Below, in pieces: positions 15,883-24,283 of a stretch of DNA of 31,079 bases; the first letter of the stretch is position 1, and every line of letters begins with the position of its first letter. Origin of the DNA: Gammaproteobacteria bacterium (GTDB taxonomy: Bacteria > Pseudomonadota > Gammaproteobacteria > Pseudomonadales > Halomonadaceae). A program made the translations under genes and the position numbers. The notes beneath the pieces were generated by a model. It was not told the origin of the DNA and ran no database searches. It worked only from the letters and a program-made list of their open reading frames with translations. The stretch spans positions 1-31,079 of the forward strand of contig JAMCZP010000326.1 in the NCBI GenBank assembly GCA_023485185.1, written 5' to 3'.

Positions 15883-16878
15883 TTATTCGACCGCCAGGGC
15901 GGCGTCGATGATGGCTTGGCCATTAGGGACGCTGTCGGCGAAGTTCTTGTAAGAGGTTTCACGGGCAATCTCAAGCCAGGCGTTGTAGTCATCCTCACTC
16001 ATGCGTACAACCTCAATGCCATTCTGCTCATAGGTTTCCACCATTTTTTGGTCGATGGCGGCGGCTTCTTCTGCAAAATACGCCTCAGCGGCCTCACCAG
16101 CTTCCAGCAAAGTGGTTTGCTGCTCTTCTGTTAACCCTTGCCACACCTGCTCGGAGATCATTACCGGTTCATACATAAACCAGAGGGCGAAGTCGCCAGG
16201 CTCGGTCAGACACTCCACCTGTTCGTAGAGGCGAAAAGAAATGAATGACATGGATGAGGTGTTGGCGGCATCTAATACGCCTGTTTGCATTGCCGTGTAG
16301 ACTTCAGAGGAGGGCATAGAGGCGATAGAGGCGCCAGCAGCCTGCAGCATCTGCTCAAAGGCAGGACCCGCGGCACGAATATTCTGACCGCTTACGGTGT
16401 CAGGCGAGGTAATGCACTGCTCGCTGGAGGCAAATCCCCCAGCCAACCAAGTGTCAGCCAGCACCCGTGCTCCGCTGTCCATGATAACTTCCTTGATCAT
16501 GTCCATATACTCGGAGTCGTTAAGACGAGCGGCATGCTCATGATTGCGCACCAGGCCAGGCATCAGCGTGGCGGAAAACTCTGGGTGACGGCCACTGGCG
16601 TAATCCAAGGGGAGTAGCGTCATGTCTAGACGACCACGCACTAAGGCGCCCCACTGTTCACCAGCCTTGAAGAGAGATTGACCAGGGTAGACCTGCATTT
16701 CAAGGCCGACGTCGGCTTCTTCAACGTGACGTGCCATCATCTGAATCATTTCGTCACGGATATCGCCTTGGCCACCAGGGAACTGATGTGAGGCACGTAG
16801 TACGGTATTGGCAGATGCATGTGACGCCGCAATAGCTAGGCTAAGAGCGGCAGCAGTAATAATCATAGAGCGTTGCAT
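15883..16878 (-). CDS. matP: TRAP transporter periplasmic substrate-binding protein (DctP), malonate type
   Basis: The 331-residue extracytoplasmic receptor of the transporter. A signal peptide ends at about residue 23 (SHASA followed by NTVLRASHQFPGG). The family layout is kept, with NIRAAGPAFEQMLQAAGASI near 160, which includes the arginine usually binding the substrate carboxylate, and SSEVYTAMQTGVLDAANTS near 184. I chose ATG 16878, which has TGGAGA upstream and starts the signal peptide directly; the frame stays open back to 16980 without support. It is the first gene of the malonate operon and lies opposite a GntR-type regulator. Confidence 0.92.
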   Translation of the reverse strand: MQRSMIITAAALSLAIAASHASANTVLRASHQFPGGQGDIRDEMIQMMARHVEEADVGLEMQVYPGQSLFKAGEQWGALVRGRLDMTLLPLDYASGRHPEFSATLMPGLVRNHEHAARLNDSEYMDMIKEVIMDSGARVLADTWLAGGFASSEQCITSPDTVSGQNIRAAGPAFEQMLQAAGASIASMPSSEVYTAMQTGVLDAANTSSMSFISFRLYEQVECLTEPGDFALWFMYEPVMISEQVWQGLTEEQQTTLLEAGEAAEAYFAEEAAAIDQKMVETYEQNGIEVVRMSEDDYNAWLEIARETSYKNFADSVPNGQAIIDAALAVE

Positions 16879-16940
16879 GAGGCGTCTCCAACATTTGTTT
16901 TTGTGTGTTTGGAAGAGCTTTATATGTTTATCAGGCGTGC

Positions 16941-16980
16941 TGATATATATATCAATAGGCGCTGCGTATGCTAATGTCAA
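16941..16980 (-). promoter_or_regulatory. Candidate malonate operon promoter with overlapping 14-bp operator palindrome
   Basis: On the minus strand, a perfect TTGACA (16975-16980) is followed after 17 bases by TATTGA (16952-16957), a plausible but weak -10. The perfect palindrome TGATATATATATCA (16941-16954) overlaps this -10, so a bound repressor would block initiation. The divergent GntR-type gene next to it is the obvious candidate for binding here. The motif is more AT-rich than usual FadR-subfamily operators, which leaves the assignment open. Confidence 0.45.
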
Positions 16981-17034
16981 CCATATGACAGCATTAAAAT
17001 AGCTAAGATGAGGCGCGATCCAAGGAGGTAAAAC

Positions 17035-17718
17035 ATGACGGGCACTAAGCGATCCAACGCTCAGCGGTTAAGGGATTCCCTTGAAGATGACATTATCAAT
17101 GGCCGCCGTTTGCCTGGGGAGCGCCTGGATCCAGAAGCCTTGGGGCAGGCTTTCCAGGTCTCGCGGACGCCGGTTCGTGAAGCCTTTCAGCAACTGGTCG
17201 CCAGTGGTTTGGTCACCGTCTCGCCGAAGAAAGGTACTTTCGTGGCGAAGGTGGGGATTGATCAACTGATCGAGATGTTTGAAGTGATGGCGGAGCTTGA
17301 AGGCATGTGTGGCCGCCTGGCAGCACGCAGGATTACCGAGCAGGAGTTAACCGCATTACGCGAAGCGCACCAGCGCTGCGAAGCGGCGGCCCTGGCCGGT
17401 GATAGTGATGAGTACTATTACGAAAATGAGGCATTTCACGACTGTATTTATGCCGCCAGTCACAACGCTTTTCTGGCTAGCGAAGCGCGTCAGTTAAAGC
17501 AGCGCTTAAAACCCTATCGGCGTCTGCAGTTGCAGGTACGCCAGCGCGTCAATAATTCACTAAGCGAGCACCAAACCATCGTAGAAGCGATTGAAAAAGG
17601 AGACCCTTTGGCTGCTCAGCAAGCACTGAGCGAGCATGTTTTAATTCAAGGGGAGCGATTCAGTGACTTCGTTTCCAGCGTCCGCCGAATGGAAGCGCCG
17701 TTAGAACAAACGGGCTAG
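17035..17718 (+). CDS. matR: GntR-family (FadR/FCD) regulator, probable malonate regulator
   Basis: A 227-residue transcription factor with an N-terminal winged helix-turn-helix (ALGQAFQVSRTPVREAFQQL near residue 38, then GLVTVSPKKGTFVAKV) and a C-terminal all-helical FCD ligand domain. Candidate metal or ligand residues are in NEAFHDCIYAASHN near 131 and the histidines at SEHQTI and LSEHV. A strong ribosome binding site (AAGGAGGT) precedes the ATG. It is divergent from the malonate transport and utilisation operon. Malonate-responsive regulators of this family (MatR in rhizobia) sit in the same place, so the role is likely although not proven. Confidence 0.87.
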   Translation: MTGTKRSNAQRLRDSLEDDIINGRRLPGERLDPEALGQAFQVSRTPVREAFQQLVASGLVTVSPKKGTFVAKVGIDQLIEMFEVMAELEGMCGRLAARRITEQELTALREAHQRCEAAALAGDSDEYYYENEAFHDCIYAASHNAFLASEARQLKQRLKPYRRLQLQVRQRVNNSLSEHQTIVEAIEKGDPLAAQQALSEHVLIQGERFSDFVSSVRRMEAPLEQTG

Positions 17719-17792
17719 CTAAGGTTATAGCTAGGTCCCTATCGGTGGGGTAATGGTCCTTGCCGACATTGAGCGCAGGGCAGACACTCTCT

Positions 17793-17815
17793 CTAATGCG
17801 TCAATATCCCATTAG
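17793..17815 (+). promoter_or_regulatory. Short inverted repeat before the GlxA-type gene
   Basis: CTAATG (17793-17798) and CATTAG (17810-17815) form a 6-bp inverted repeat with an 11-base spacer; it ends 12 bp before the GTG start. CTCT and AGAG bases outside the arms could extend pairing with a bulge. It could be an autoregulatory operator or a leader hairpin. The evidence is only the symmetry. Confidence 0.25.
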
Positions 17816-17827
17816 CGGAGAGAAATC

Positions 17828-18832
17828 GTGACTCGCCACGTTGCCCTGCTTGCCTACCCCGATTGCCAACTGCTGGATGTCAGCGGGCCCTGGCAGGTGT
17901 TTGCCAGCGCCAATGCGCTAAGCCCCCAACCGCTCTATCAGTTGACGCTGGTGGCCGATGCCGTTGGCCCAGTGGATACCAACGGCGGCCTAGCGGTTCA
18001 CGCCACTCATAGCTACCACCAACTTAATCGTTTACTGCCGCTGGATACGCTCTTGGTGGCGGGAGGAAGTGGTGTCATTCAGCAACGAGAAATCGTTGCT
18101 GTGAAAGAAGCGCTTTGTGAGGTTGTCCCCCAGGTTAGGCGCCTTGGGTCTATCTGCTCCGGGGCATTTTTGTTAGCCGCAGCAGGGCTTTTGGATGGGT
18201 GTCGCGTGACCACCCATTGGCGCCATGCTCAGCAATTGGCTGATGAGTACCCCGCGCTAAGCGTTGAGCCTGATGCGCTGTATATCGAAAGCAATGGCCG
18301 CTATACCAGCGCAGGAATAACCGCAGGGATTGATTTAGCGCTGTCGTTAGTAGAGGCGGATCACGGCTCGGCGTTAGCCGGGCGAGTGGCCCGTGAGCTA
18401 GTGGTGTTTCTACACCGCCCTGGTGGTCAGTCCCAGTTTAGCGAAGCACTGCGCCACCAACAGGATGCCGGTCCGCTTCGGCGGCTACTCGATCAATTAC
18501 ACGCCAATCCCGGAGGTAATCACTCCATTGAGCGGATGGCTGATGTAATGGCGGTGACGCCGCGGCATCTAACGCGCCTGTTTAAGCGTCATTTGCAGGT
18601 TACCCCAGGGGCGTACCTGACCCAACTGCGCCTGGAACAAGCGCGGTTAGCGCTGCTCAATGAACGCGAACAGCTATCCCTTGAGCGTCTGGCACAACGC
18701 TGGCGGTTGGGTGGGGCGGAGCAGTTGCGGCGTCAGTTTCAGCGCTATTATGGCGTGTCACCCTCAGTCTATCGTCAGCGCTTTGCTTCCTCCCATGCCG
18801 ATTCCCTTCAGGAGAGCGTCTCATGCCGTTAA
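17828..18832 (+). CDS. GlxA-type transcriptional regulator (DJ-1/PfpI domain plus AraC HTH)
   Basis: A 334-residue regulator. The N-terminal DJ-1/PfpI-like domain (about residues 5-180) contains the nucleophile-elbow sequence SICSGAFLLAAAGLLDG near residue 110 and GITAGIDLALSLVEADHG near 162. The C-terminal AraC domain (about 220-325) has two helix-turn-helix units (IERMADVMAVTPRHLTRLFK, then the region ending YYGVSPSVYRQRF). Such proteins usually sense small metabolites through the DJ-1 part. The start is GTG 17828 with GGAGAG upstream. Its 3' end overlaps the MFS gene by 10 bp, so it probably controls that transporter. Confidence 0.87.
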   Translation: MTRHVALLAYPDCQLLDVSGPWQVFASANALSPQPLYQLTLVADAVGPVDTNGGLAVHATHSYHQLNRLLPLDTLLVAGGSGVIQQREIVAVKEALCEVVPQVRRLGSICSGAFLLAAAGLLDGCRVTTHWRHAQQLADEYPALSVEPDALYIESNGRYTSAGITAGIDLALSLVEADHGSALAGRVARELVVFLHRPGGQSQFSEALRHQQDAGPLRRLLDQLHANPGGNHSIERMADVMAVTPRHLTRLFKRHLQVTPGAYLTQLRLEQARLALLNEREQLSLERLAQRWRLGGAEQLRRQFQRYYGVSPSVYRQRFASSHADSLQESVSCR

Positions 18833-19986
18833 CCGTCGCCCTGTTATCACTCTGCCAGGCGCTGCTGGTTACCGGTAATGTCCTGCTGATTGCCGTTTCA
18901 CCGCTAATAGGCGCCTCTTTAGCACCCAGTGTGTCTTGGTCGACCGCACCTGTTGCCACGCAGTGGTTGGGGCTGATGTGCGCCACTATTCCCGCCTCGC
19001 TCATCATGGCCAAGCTAGGCCGTAAGCGCGGTTTTATGCTGGGCAATATCGTTGGATTGATAGGGGCATTGGTGGCGGTTCAGGCGTTGATGAGTGAGCG
19101 ATTTGGGTTGTTCCTGTTAGCCACATGGCTGATCGGTATCGGCATTGGTTTTGGGCAACTGTATCGCTTTGCCGCAGTGGAGGCTGCCCCTGCGCCGATG
19201 CGTGACCGGGCGATTGGTTTGGTGATGGGCGGTGGTGTACTGGCTGCTTTTGCCGGGCCTTGGCTAGCAAGAGTGAGTCGTGAGCTGGGCGACGTGCCGT
19301 TTCTGGGCAGCTTTATCGGTTTAGCAGTGCTCTACGCACTGGCTCTGGTGGTATTAACCATGACGCGACTGCCCCCCGCCTCTCGCACCCATGGGGAGGG
19401 AGTGAGGCTTCCGCTAAGTCAAATACTCAGACAACCCGCGTTTATTGCGGCCGTTACCACCGCAATAGTGGGCTACGGCGTGATGAACCTAGCTATGACC
19501 GCCACGCCGTTGGCGATGTCAGGCGCTGGGCATCACTTTAATCATGTCTCCATGACCATCCAGTGGCACGTGGTGGCGATGTTCTTACCCTCTTTTTTTA
19601 CCGGCCATTTAACCGCGCGGTTCGGCGCAAAAAGGATCATCGTCATTGGCTGCCTGCTACTGGTAGCGAGCGCCTTGGTAGCGCAGTTTGATGCTGGCTT
19701 AGCAGGGTTTAACATTGCGCTGATTCTGCTCGGTTTGGGTTGGAACTTTACCTTTCTGCCGGCCACCGGCCTGCTCACCGAATGCTACCGACCGGAGGAT
19801 AAAGCGCGCACCCAGGCCGCCAATGAGTTCTTACTGTTTGGTACTGTCGCGATGTCGGCATTATTGGCAGGGCCATTGGTGAGTTCTTTAGGCTGGGCAA
19901 CCCTAAACCTGCTGTTGATCCCTGTTTCGCTGATCCCCGTGGCGGTGCTGGTATGGCAACGCCGTGTTTGTTTGGCAAAGGCTTAG
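18823..19986 (+). CDS. Major facilitator superfamily transporter
   Basis: A 387-residue membrane protein with 12 predicted helices spread over the whole chain. The loop between helices 2 and 3 reads MAKLGRKRGFMLG (MFS motif A-like), repeated in the second half as ARFGAKRIIV. A longer cytoplasmic loop lies near residue 185-200. The substrate cannot be told; overlap with a GlxA-type regulator suggests a small metabolite or drug, perhaps export. ATG 18823 lies in the last codons of the regulator, with GGAGAG just upstream. Its stop codon overlaps the convergent HAD gene. Confidence 0.85.
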   Translation: MPLTVALLSLCQALLVTGNVLLIAVSPLIGASLAPSVSWSTAPVATQWLGLMCATIPASLIMAKLGRKRGFMLGNIVGLIGALVAVQALMSERFGLFLLATWLIGIGIGFGQLYRFAAVEAAPAPMRDRAIGLVMGGGVLAAFAGPWLARVSRELGDVPFLGSFIGLAVLYALALVVLTMTRLPPASRTHGEGVRLPLSQILRQPAFIAAVTTAIVGYGVMNLAMTATPLAMSGAGHHFNHVSMTIQWHVVAMFLPSFFTGHLTARFGAKRIIVIGCLLLVASALVAQFDAGLAGFNIALILLGLGWNFTFLPATGLLTECYRPEDKARTQAANEFLLFGTVAMSALLAGPLVSSLGWATLNLLLIPVSLIPVAVLVWQRRVCLAKA

Positions 19987-20429
19987 AAATCCCCTGGTGC
20001 GCACTGCAGGCAGGTAAGGCCGAGTGCGCGCCACTGAGCAACCACTGCATCTCTATCATCCAATACTAGCCAGGGTGCAAAACCATCATCGCGCATGCGC
20101 GATAACAGTGCCGCTTTTACCGTTTCATCATCCACATGGTCATCGCCTTCTGGGCGTAAATACATGGCATCAAAAGGGATGGTATGGCGCTCTAACCAGC
20201 GCTGGGTGTGATCGCGATGGCTATCTGGGCGACCGCTGCAAATGACGATCTGCTGGCCTTGGGCCTTAAGTATCGTGACCAGCTTGGCGACTGCTTCGAT
20301 CACCGGCGCTTCGGCCATATGGGCAAAAAAGGGATCCCACTGTTTTTGACTGCCCAGCACCCACTCGCTGACATGGTGAGGGTGAAACTCGGCCAAGGTG
20401 CCGTCGACATCAACAATTACTGCGGACAT
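19983..20429 (-). CDS. HAD-family phosphatase, PNKP 3'-phosphatase-like
   Basis: A 148-residue single-domain phosphatase. Motif I is VDVDGTLAEF near residue 6 (DxDGT with the nucleophile aspartate), motif II is IVICSGRPD near 61, and motif IV is VLDDRDAVV near 121. The insert MYLRPEGDDHVDDETVK near 89 is typical of the phosphatase domain of T4 polynucleotide kinase-like proteins. The substrate may be a nucleic acid 3'-phosphate or a small phosphate ester. It is the last gene of the ABC transporter operon, overlapping the metallo-hydrolase gene by 13 bp, which suggests it acts on the imported compound. Confidence 0.85.
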   Translation of the reverse strand: MSAVIVDVDGTLAEFHPHHVSEWVLGSQKQWDPFFAHMAEAPVIEAVAKLVTILKAQGQQIVICSGRPDSHRDHTQRWLERHTIPFDAMYLRPEGDDHVDDETVKAALLSRMRDDGFAPWLVLDDRDAVVAQWRALGLTCLQCAPGDF

Positions 20430-21508
20430 GCAAAACTCCCTAAAGAGGAAAAAGTGGTAGAACGAACACCGGTGCTGAAATGAGGCGTGGTGCAGAGATG
20501 TTTACCTAATAGTTTACGCCACTCGTTCAGCGGTTGATCAGTGAGATGAGTAAATAGCGGCATCACGTGAGTGGCGCCCAACTGATCGGCAAGCGCCATC
20601 AGATGCGAGACGCGCAGGTGAACATTCCAGCGCTGCCACAGCACGTCGCCTGCGGCGAGCTGGGCACAGCGTTCGGGGGTTAAGTAGCCGGTGTGTAGCA
20701 ACCGATGATCGGGCCACTGGGCGGGAACGTCATCGCGATCGCTGACCAGCATTAGTGCCGCGTTGGCATCATCCGAGCGTGCAAGCATGCTCGCAATCGC
20801 CGTCTCAGTGCCGGGGCGGCGCAGCGTGACAGGCAGGGCCAGCAGGGCGGCCAGGTTAGCGCGAATTACTGCATCTATCGCCAGCGTCAGCCCACGCGCT
20901 TTAGCCTCTTCTGCCAGCCATAAGGCCATCTCCAATGCACGTCCGGTGGCGGGCACGGGGAACACGAGGGGTTGCGTTAAGTGTTCACTAATCGCCTGGA
21001 TACACCCTTGCTGTGATTGGTCGTAAGCACCGTACGAGGCATCCAGCAAAGCAATCCTGGCAGGTGGCGGTGTGTCGAAGGGAAAGAGTCTTGATTCGAA
21101 ACAGGCATCGCCGCTGTAAAAAATGCCTTCTGCCACTGCTAAATGTAGCCAAACGCCCCCAAGGGAGTGACCCGCTTGACCAGTGGTGACGGTGATACCT
21201 TCGACCTCTAATGAACCCCGCTCTGGCAATGGCTGCCACTGCCTGTGCTTTGGCAGTGCCTTGGCCACCAGCGGCGTACAGTAAAGCGGTACGTCATCGG
21301 GCAACTGCGCTACGCCACCGATATGATCAATATGGTCGTGGCTAATCAGCACGGCATCCACGTCCAAGTTGTTTGCCCAAGTAATAGCGTCGCCGGGGTG
21401 CAGTGCGCCGCCAGCATCCAGCAGTAAACGCTTACCCTGTGTCTCCACCACTATCGCAGCAGGCCCTTTGTCGCCTAACCCACTGAGAACCTCAATGCGT
21501 ACACTCAT
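20417..21508 (-). CDS. Metallo-beta-lactamase-fold hydrolase with beta-CASP-like features
   Basis: A 363-residue hydrolase. The metal-binding motif HDHIDH lies at residues 57-62, with H114 and D134 (YSGDACFE) as further ligands. The part after it resembles the beta-CASP group: LLDASYG (about 155-160, motif A-like), TGRALEMALWLAEEAKARG near 188, TGYLTPERC near 273, and two late histidines, VSHLMALAD (H302) and LFTHL (H321), matching motifs B and C. Beta-CASP enzymes are usually nucleases, but the degenerate middle part leaves a phosphodiesterase on a small molecule possible. I chose ATG 21508, which overlaps the ATPase stop (ATGA). Confidence 0.85.
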   Translation of the reverse strand: MSVRIEVLSGLGDKGPAAIVVETQGKRLLLDAGGALHPGDAITWANNLDVDAVLISHDHIDHIGGVAQLPDDVPLYCTPLVAKALPKHRQWQPLPERGSLEVEGITVTTGQAGHSLGGVWLHLAVAEGIFYSGDACFESRLFPFDTPPPARIALLDASYGAYDQSQQGCIQAISEHLTQPLVFPVPATGRALEMALWLAEEAKARGLTLAIDAVIRANLAALLALPVTLRRPGTETAIASMLARSDDANAALMLVSDRDDVPAQWPDHRLLHTGYLTPERCAQLAAGDVLWQRWNVHLRVSHLMALADQLGATHVMPLFTHLTDQPLNEWRKLLGKHLCTTPHFSTGVRSTTFSSLGSFACPQ

Positions 21509-22581
21509 TGATCGGGCTCCATGCACCAACCCTGATGCAGGGTAACGGCGACCTGGCTGCCCACATCAGGCGCGCTATGGTGGTAGGCCAGTAGCGTTTC
21601 GCCACTGTGCAGCCGTAGACTAAGTTCATACCGCTCACCGCGGAAAATAACGCTGACTACCTGGGCGGTGAGTTGCTGTGCGGAGGGCGGTTGAGTGGCA
21701 ATCTGGATATGCTCAGGCCGTACCAATACCGCTTGAGTGCGTTCAGACTCCATGGCGTTCAACCCATGCATCAGAGGGGCGCTTTCAAGAAGCTTCCCAG
21801 GACGACCGGCAGCAACCTTTAGCTGGCTGCCCTGGCCGATAAAGCCCGCCACCCATGCCGTACGTGGCTCGCGGTAAAGCGTTTCAGGGGTACCCCACTG
21901 CACCAGTTTGCCCGCTTTTATCACGGCGATTTTATCTGCTAGCGCCATGGCTTCGGTTTGGTCGTGAGTCACATAAACCAGTGTGGCGCCAGTGCGCTGG
22001 TGAAAATCACGAAAGCTATGCTCCATGGTGGCGCGCAGGTGGCGGTCAAGGTTGGCCAGTGGCTCATCCAGTAGTACGACGGAAGGGTCGCTAACCAAAC
22101 AGCGCGCCAGAGCGACGCGCTGGCGCTGCCCACCGCTTAATGCCTGTGGCATACGTTCGGCGTAGGCTTCAAGCTCCACTAACGCTAACGCTTGCTGAAC
22201 GCGCTGCTGATACTCGGCTCCACGCAGGCCGCGCAGTTTGATCGGGTAGCCGACGTTATCGGCAACGCTCATATGGGGCCACAGCGCGTAGGATTGAAAC
22301 ACCATCGCCATGTCGCGCTTCTCTGGCGGCACATGGGTCTCGGGGCTTGCCAGGGTGCGACTACCCAATTGAATCCTGCCCCCATTGACCGGCTCAAAAC
22401 CTGCCAACATGCGCAGCATGGTGGTTTTGCCGCAGCCGCTAGGGCCAAGCAGGGCGACAAACTCGCCCGGTTGAATCTCAAGCGACAGCTCATCCACCGC
22501 GATGTGTTCGCCAAAGCGTTTGGTGACGCGGTCAATCGCTAGCCCTGATGTGCTTAGCTTTTCTGTGCTTAGCCCTGCCAT
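21505..22581 (-). CDS. ABC transporter ATP-binding protein (Fe3+/spermidine/sugar-phosphate type)
   Basis: A 358-residue ATPase of the CUT1/POPT/ferric type. Walker A is GPSGCGKTT near residue 47, the signature is LSGGQRQRVALARCL near 143, Walker B is VVLLDEPLANLD near 166, and the switch histidine is in VTHDQTEAMALADKIAVI. A C-terminal TOBE-like region (about 280-355) is present. It overlaps the permease gene by 13 bp and the hydrolase gene by 4 bp, so it is part of one operon. Similar ATPases are often named iron transporters without evidence; here the neighbours argue for an organic phosphate. Confidence 0.9.
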   Translation of the reverse strand: MAGLSTEKLSTSGLAIDRVTKRFGEHIAVDELSLEIQPGEFVALLGPSGCGKTTMLRMLAGFEPVNGGRIQLGSRTLASPETHVPPEKRDMAMVFQSYALWPHMSVADNVGYPIKLRGLRGAEYQQRVQQALALVELEAYAERMPQALSGGQRQRVALARCLVSDPSVVLLDEPLANLDRHLRATMEHSFRDFHQRTGATLVYVTHDQTEAMALADKIAVIKAGKLVQWGTPETLYREPRTAWVAGFIGQGSQLKVAAGRPGKLLESAPLMHGLNAMESERTQAVLVRPEHIQIATQPPSAQQLTAQVVSVIFRGERYELSLRLHSGETLLAYHHSAPDVGSQVAVTLHQGWCMEPDQ

Positions 22582-24281
22582 GGGATGACTCCTTTAGGTA
22601 GCCGCGGTGCCAGAAAGCTGAGGGCCAGCATCAGCGAGGCGACCATAATCACCACCAGCACCGACACAGCAGCAGCCAGCACACTTTCGCCACCTTGATC
22701 TAAGTTGAAAATCAGCACGCCGATGGTTTCGTTACCGGCGCTCCATAGCAGGGCTGAAACGGTAAGTTCGTTAACGGCCAGTAAGAACACCAGCAGCCCG
22801 CCGGCAAACAGTGCGGGGGCCACCAGTGGCAGCACGATGCCGCTTAGTCGCCGCCAGGGTCCTGCCCCCGCGAGTTGGGCGGCTTCTTCAAGGGAGGGGT
22901 CTAACTGGGCCAGACTGGCCGCCACTGGTTTGACGCAGACCACTAAAAAGCGCGCCAGATAAGCGACAAAAATCAGCCCAAGGGTGCCGTAGAGCGCGAC
23001 ATTGATAATCGGCAAGGGGCGCACAAACAGCAGAATGCAGGCGATCGCCAGCACCACACCGGGCAGGGCGTAGGGGATTTCAATAGCGCTGAGTACCACG
23101 CCGCGCCAGCGTTCCGGCAAGCGCTGCAGCCGGTAAGTTAACGGTAGGCACAATAGCATCAGCACAACCGCCGCGCTGCCCGCCAGCCATAGGCTGTTGC
23201 GTACTGCACGCCATGTCGCTCCTTGGCGACCAACCACTTCGGCGTAAGCGTTAAGCGTGGCGGTATTGGCGTTAAGCGGTACGCCCACCGCGGGCACTAG
23301 CGAGCTAACAACGAGCGCCAGCAGCGGCGCGACCAGGATAATCAATAAGGTTCCGACTAGCGTGGCCATTACCAGCGTGCGCCAACGGCCCAGGGTGAAA
23401 TCATGTGATCGACCGCTATGGCCACCCAATCCAAACCGGCTGCGTCCCATTAAGTGTTGCTGCAGAGCGACGCCCGCTAAGGCCAGCAAGCCAATCAATA
23501 ACGACAGGGCGGCCATTTCCGCCAGAACGCCGGTGCCAAAACTAGCCATACGCTGATAGATCAGTGTTGGCAGTACGTAATAGCCCGCCGGAATGCCCAG
23601 CATGGCGGGAATGCCGAAGTTACCGAGACTTGAAATAAATGCCATTGCGCCCCCGGCGATTAAGCCGCTGCGGGTCACCGGTAGAATAATATGGCCCCAT
23701 ACCTGAGTTTGTTTGGCGCCGCTAATGCGAGCGGCTTCGATAAGCTCGCGGGGCAAAGAGAGTAGGCTGGTGCGCAGCGCTAGAAACACCAACGGCGCGC
23801 TTTGAATACCTAACAGCAGAGCGATACCTTCTGCGGAGTAGAGGGGTTGTGGGCTCCCCATGGGCGGCGCCATGCCAATGCTCTTGAGTAGCGGGCTGGC
23901 GGGGCCGAACAGCTGTAGCCAGCTTAGCGCGGTGACCTGAGGCGGAATCATCATTGGCAGCATAAAGCAGAATACTAGCCACGTTTTGCCACGCACATTG
24001 GTCAGCGTGATGGCAAAGGCAAATAGGCTACCCAGTACCAGGGCGATCAACATGCCGAGCCCCGAGGTATAAAGGCTATGCCACAGTGCTCGCCAAGTGC
24101 TTGCGCTGTTGAGCACTTGCCACAGCGGCGATTGACGCCCCTGGCTAAGATCGCTCAATGCTTCTATCAACAGGCGTAAGCTAGGCGCCAAACTCAGTAG
24201 CACAATGCCGATCAGCAGGCTTGATAGCAGCCAGCGGTGCTGGCTGCCGTACTTTTTGTCAAAGGTCAGGGCAGGCGTCAT
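22569..24281 (-). CDS. ABC transporter permease, two fused permease domains
   Basis: A 570-residue permease with two binding-protein-dependent transport domains in one chain (FbpB/AfuB type), about 12 membrane helices. Each half carries an EAA loop: EAARISGAKQTQVWGHIILP near residue 183 and EAAQLAGAGPWRRLSGIVLP near 467. The linker between the halves (about 282-295) is basic. It follows the binding protein by 2 bp. The fused form is normal for this transporter class. Confidence 0.9.
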   Translation of the reverse strand: MTPALTFDKKYGSQHRWLLSSLLIGIVLLSLAPSLRLLIEALSDLSQGRQSPLWQVLNSASTWRALWHSLYTSGLGMLIALVLGSLFAFAITLTNVRGKTWLVFCFMLPMMIPPQVTALSWLQLFGPASPLLKSIGMAPPMGSPQPLYSAEGIALLLGIQSAPLVFLALRTSLLSLPRELIEAARISGAKQTQVWGHIILPVTRSGLIAGGAMAFISSLGNFGIPAMLGIPAGYYVLPTLIYQRMASFGTGVLAEMAALSLLIGLLALAGVALQQHLMGRSRFGLGGHSGRSHDFTLGRWRTLVMATLVGTLLIILVAPLLALVVSSLVPAVGVPLNANTATLNAYAEVVGRQGATWRAVRNSLWLAGSAAVVLMLLCLPLTYRLQRLPERWRGVVLSAIEIPYALPGVVLAIACILLFVRPLPIINVALYGTLGLIFVAYLARFLVVCVKPVAASLAQLDPSLEEAAQLAGAGPWRRLSGIVLPLVAPALFAGGLLVFLLAVNELTVSALLWSAGNETIGVLIFNLDQGGESVLAAAVSVLVVIMVASLMLALSFLAPRLPKGVIPWQG

Positions 24282-24283
24282 GT

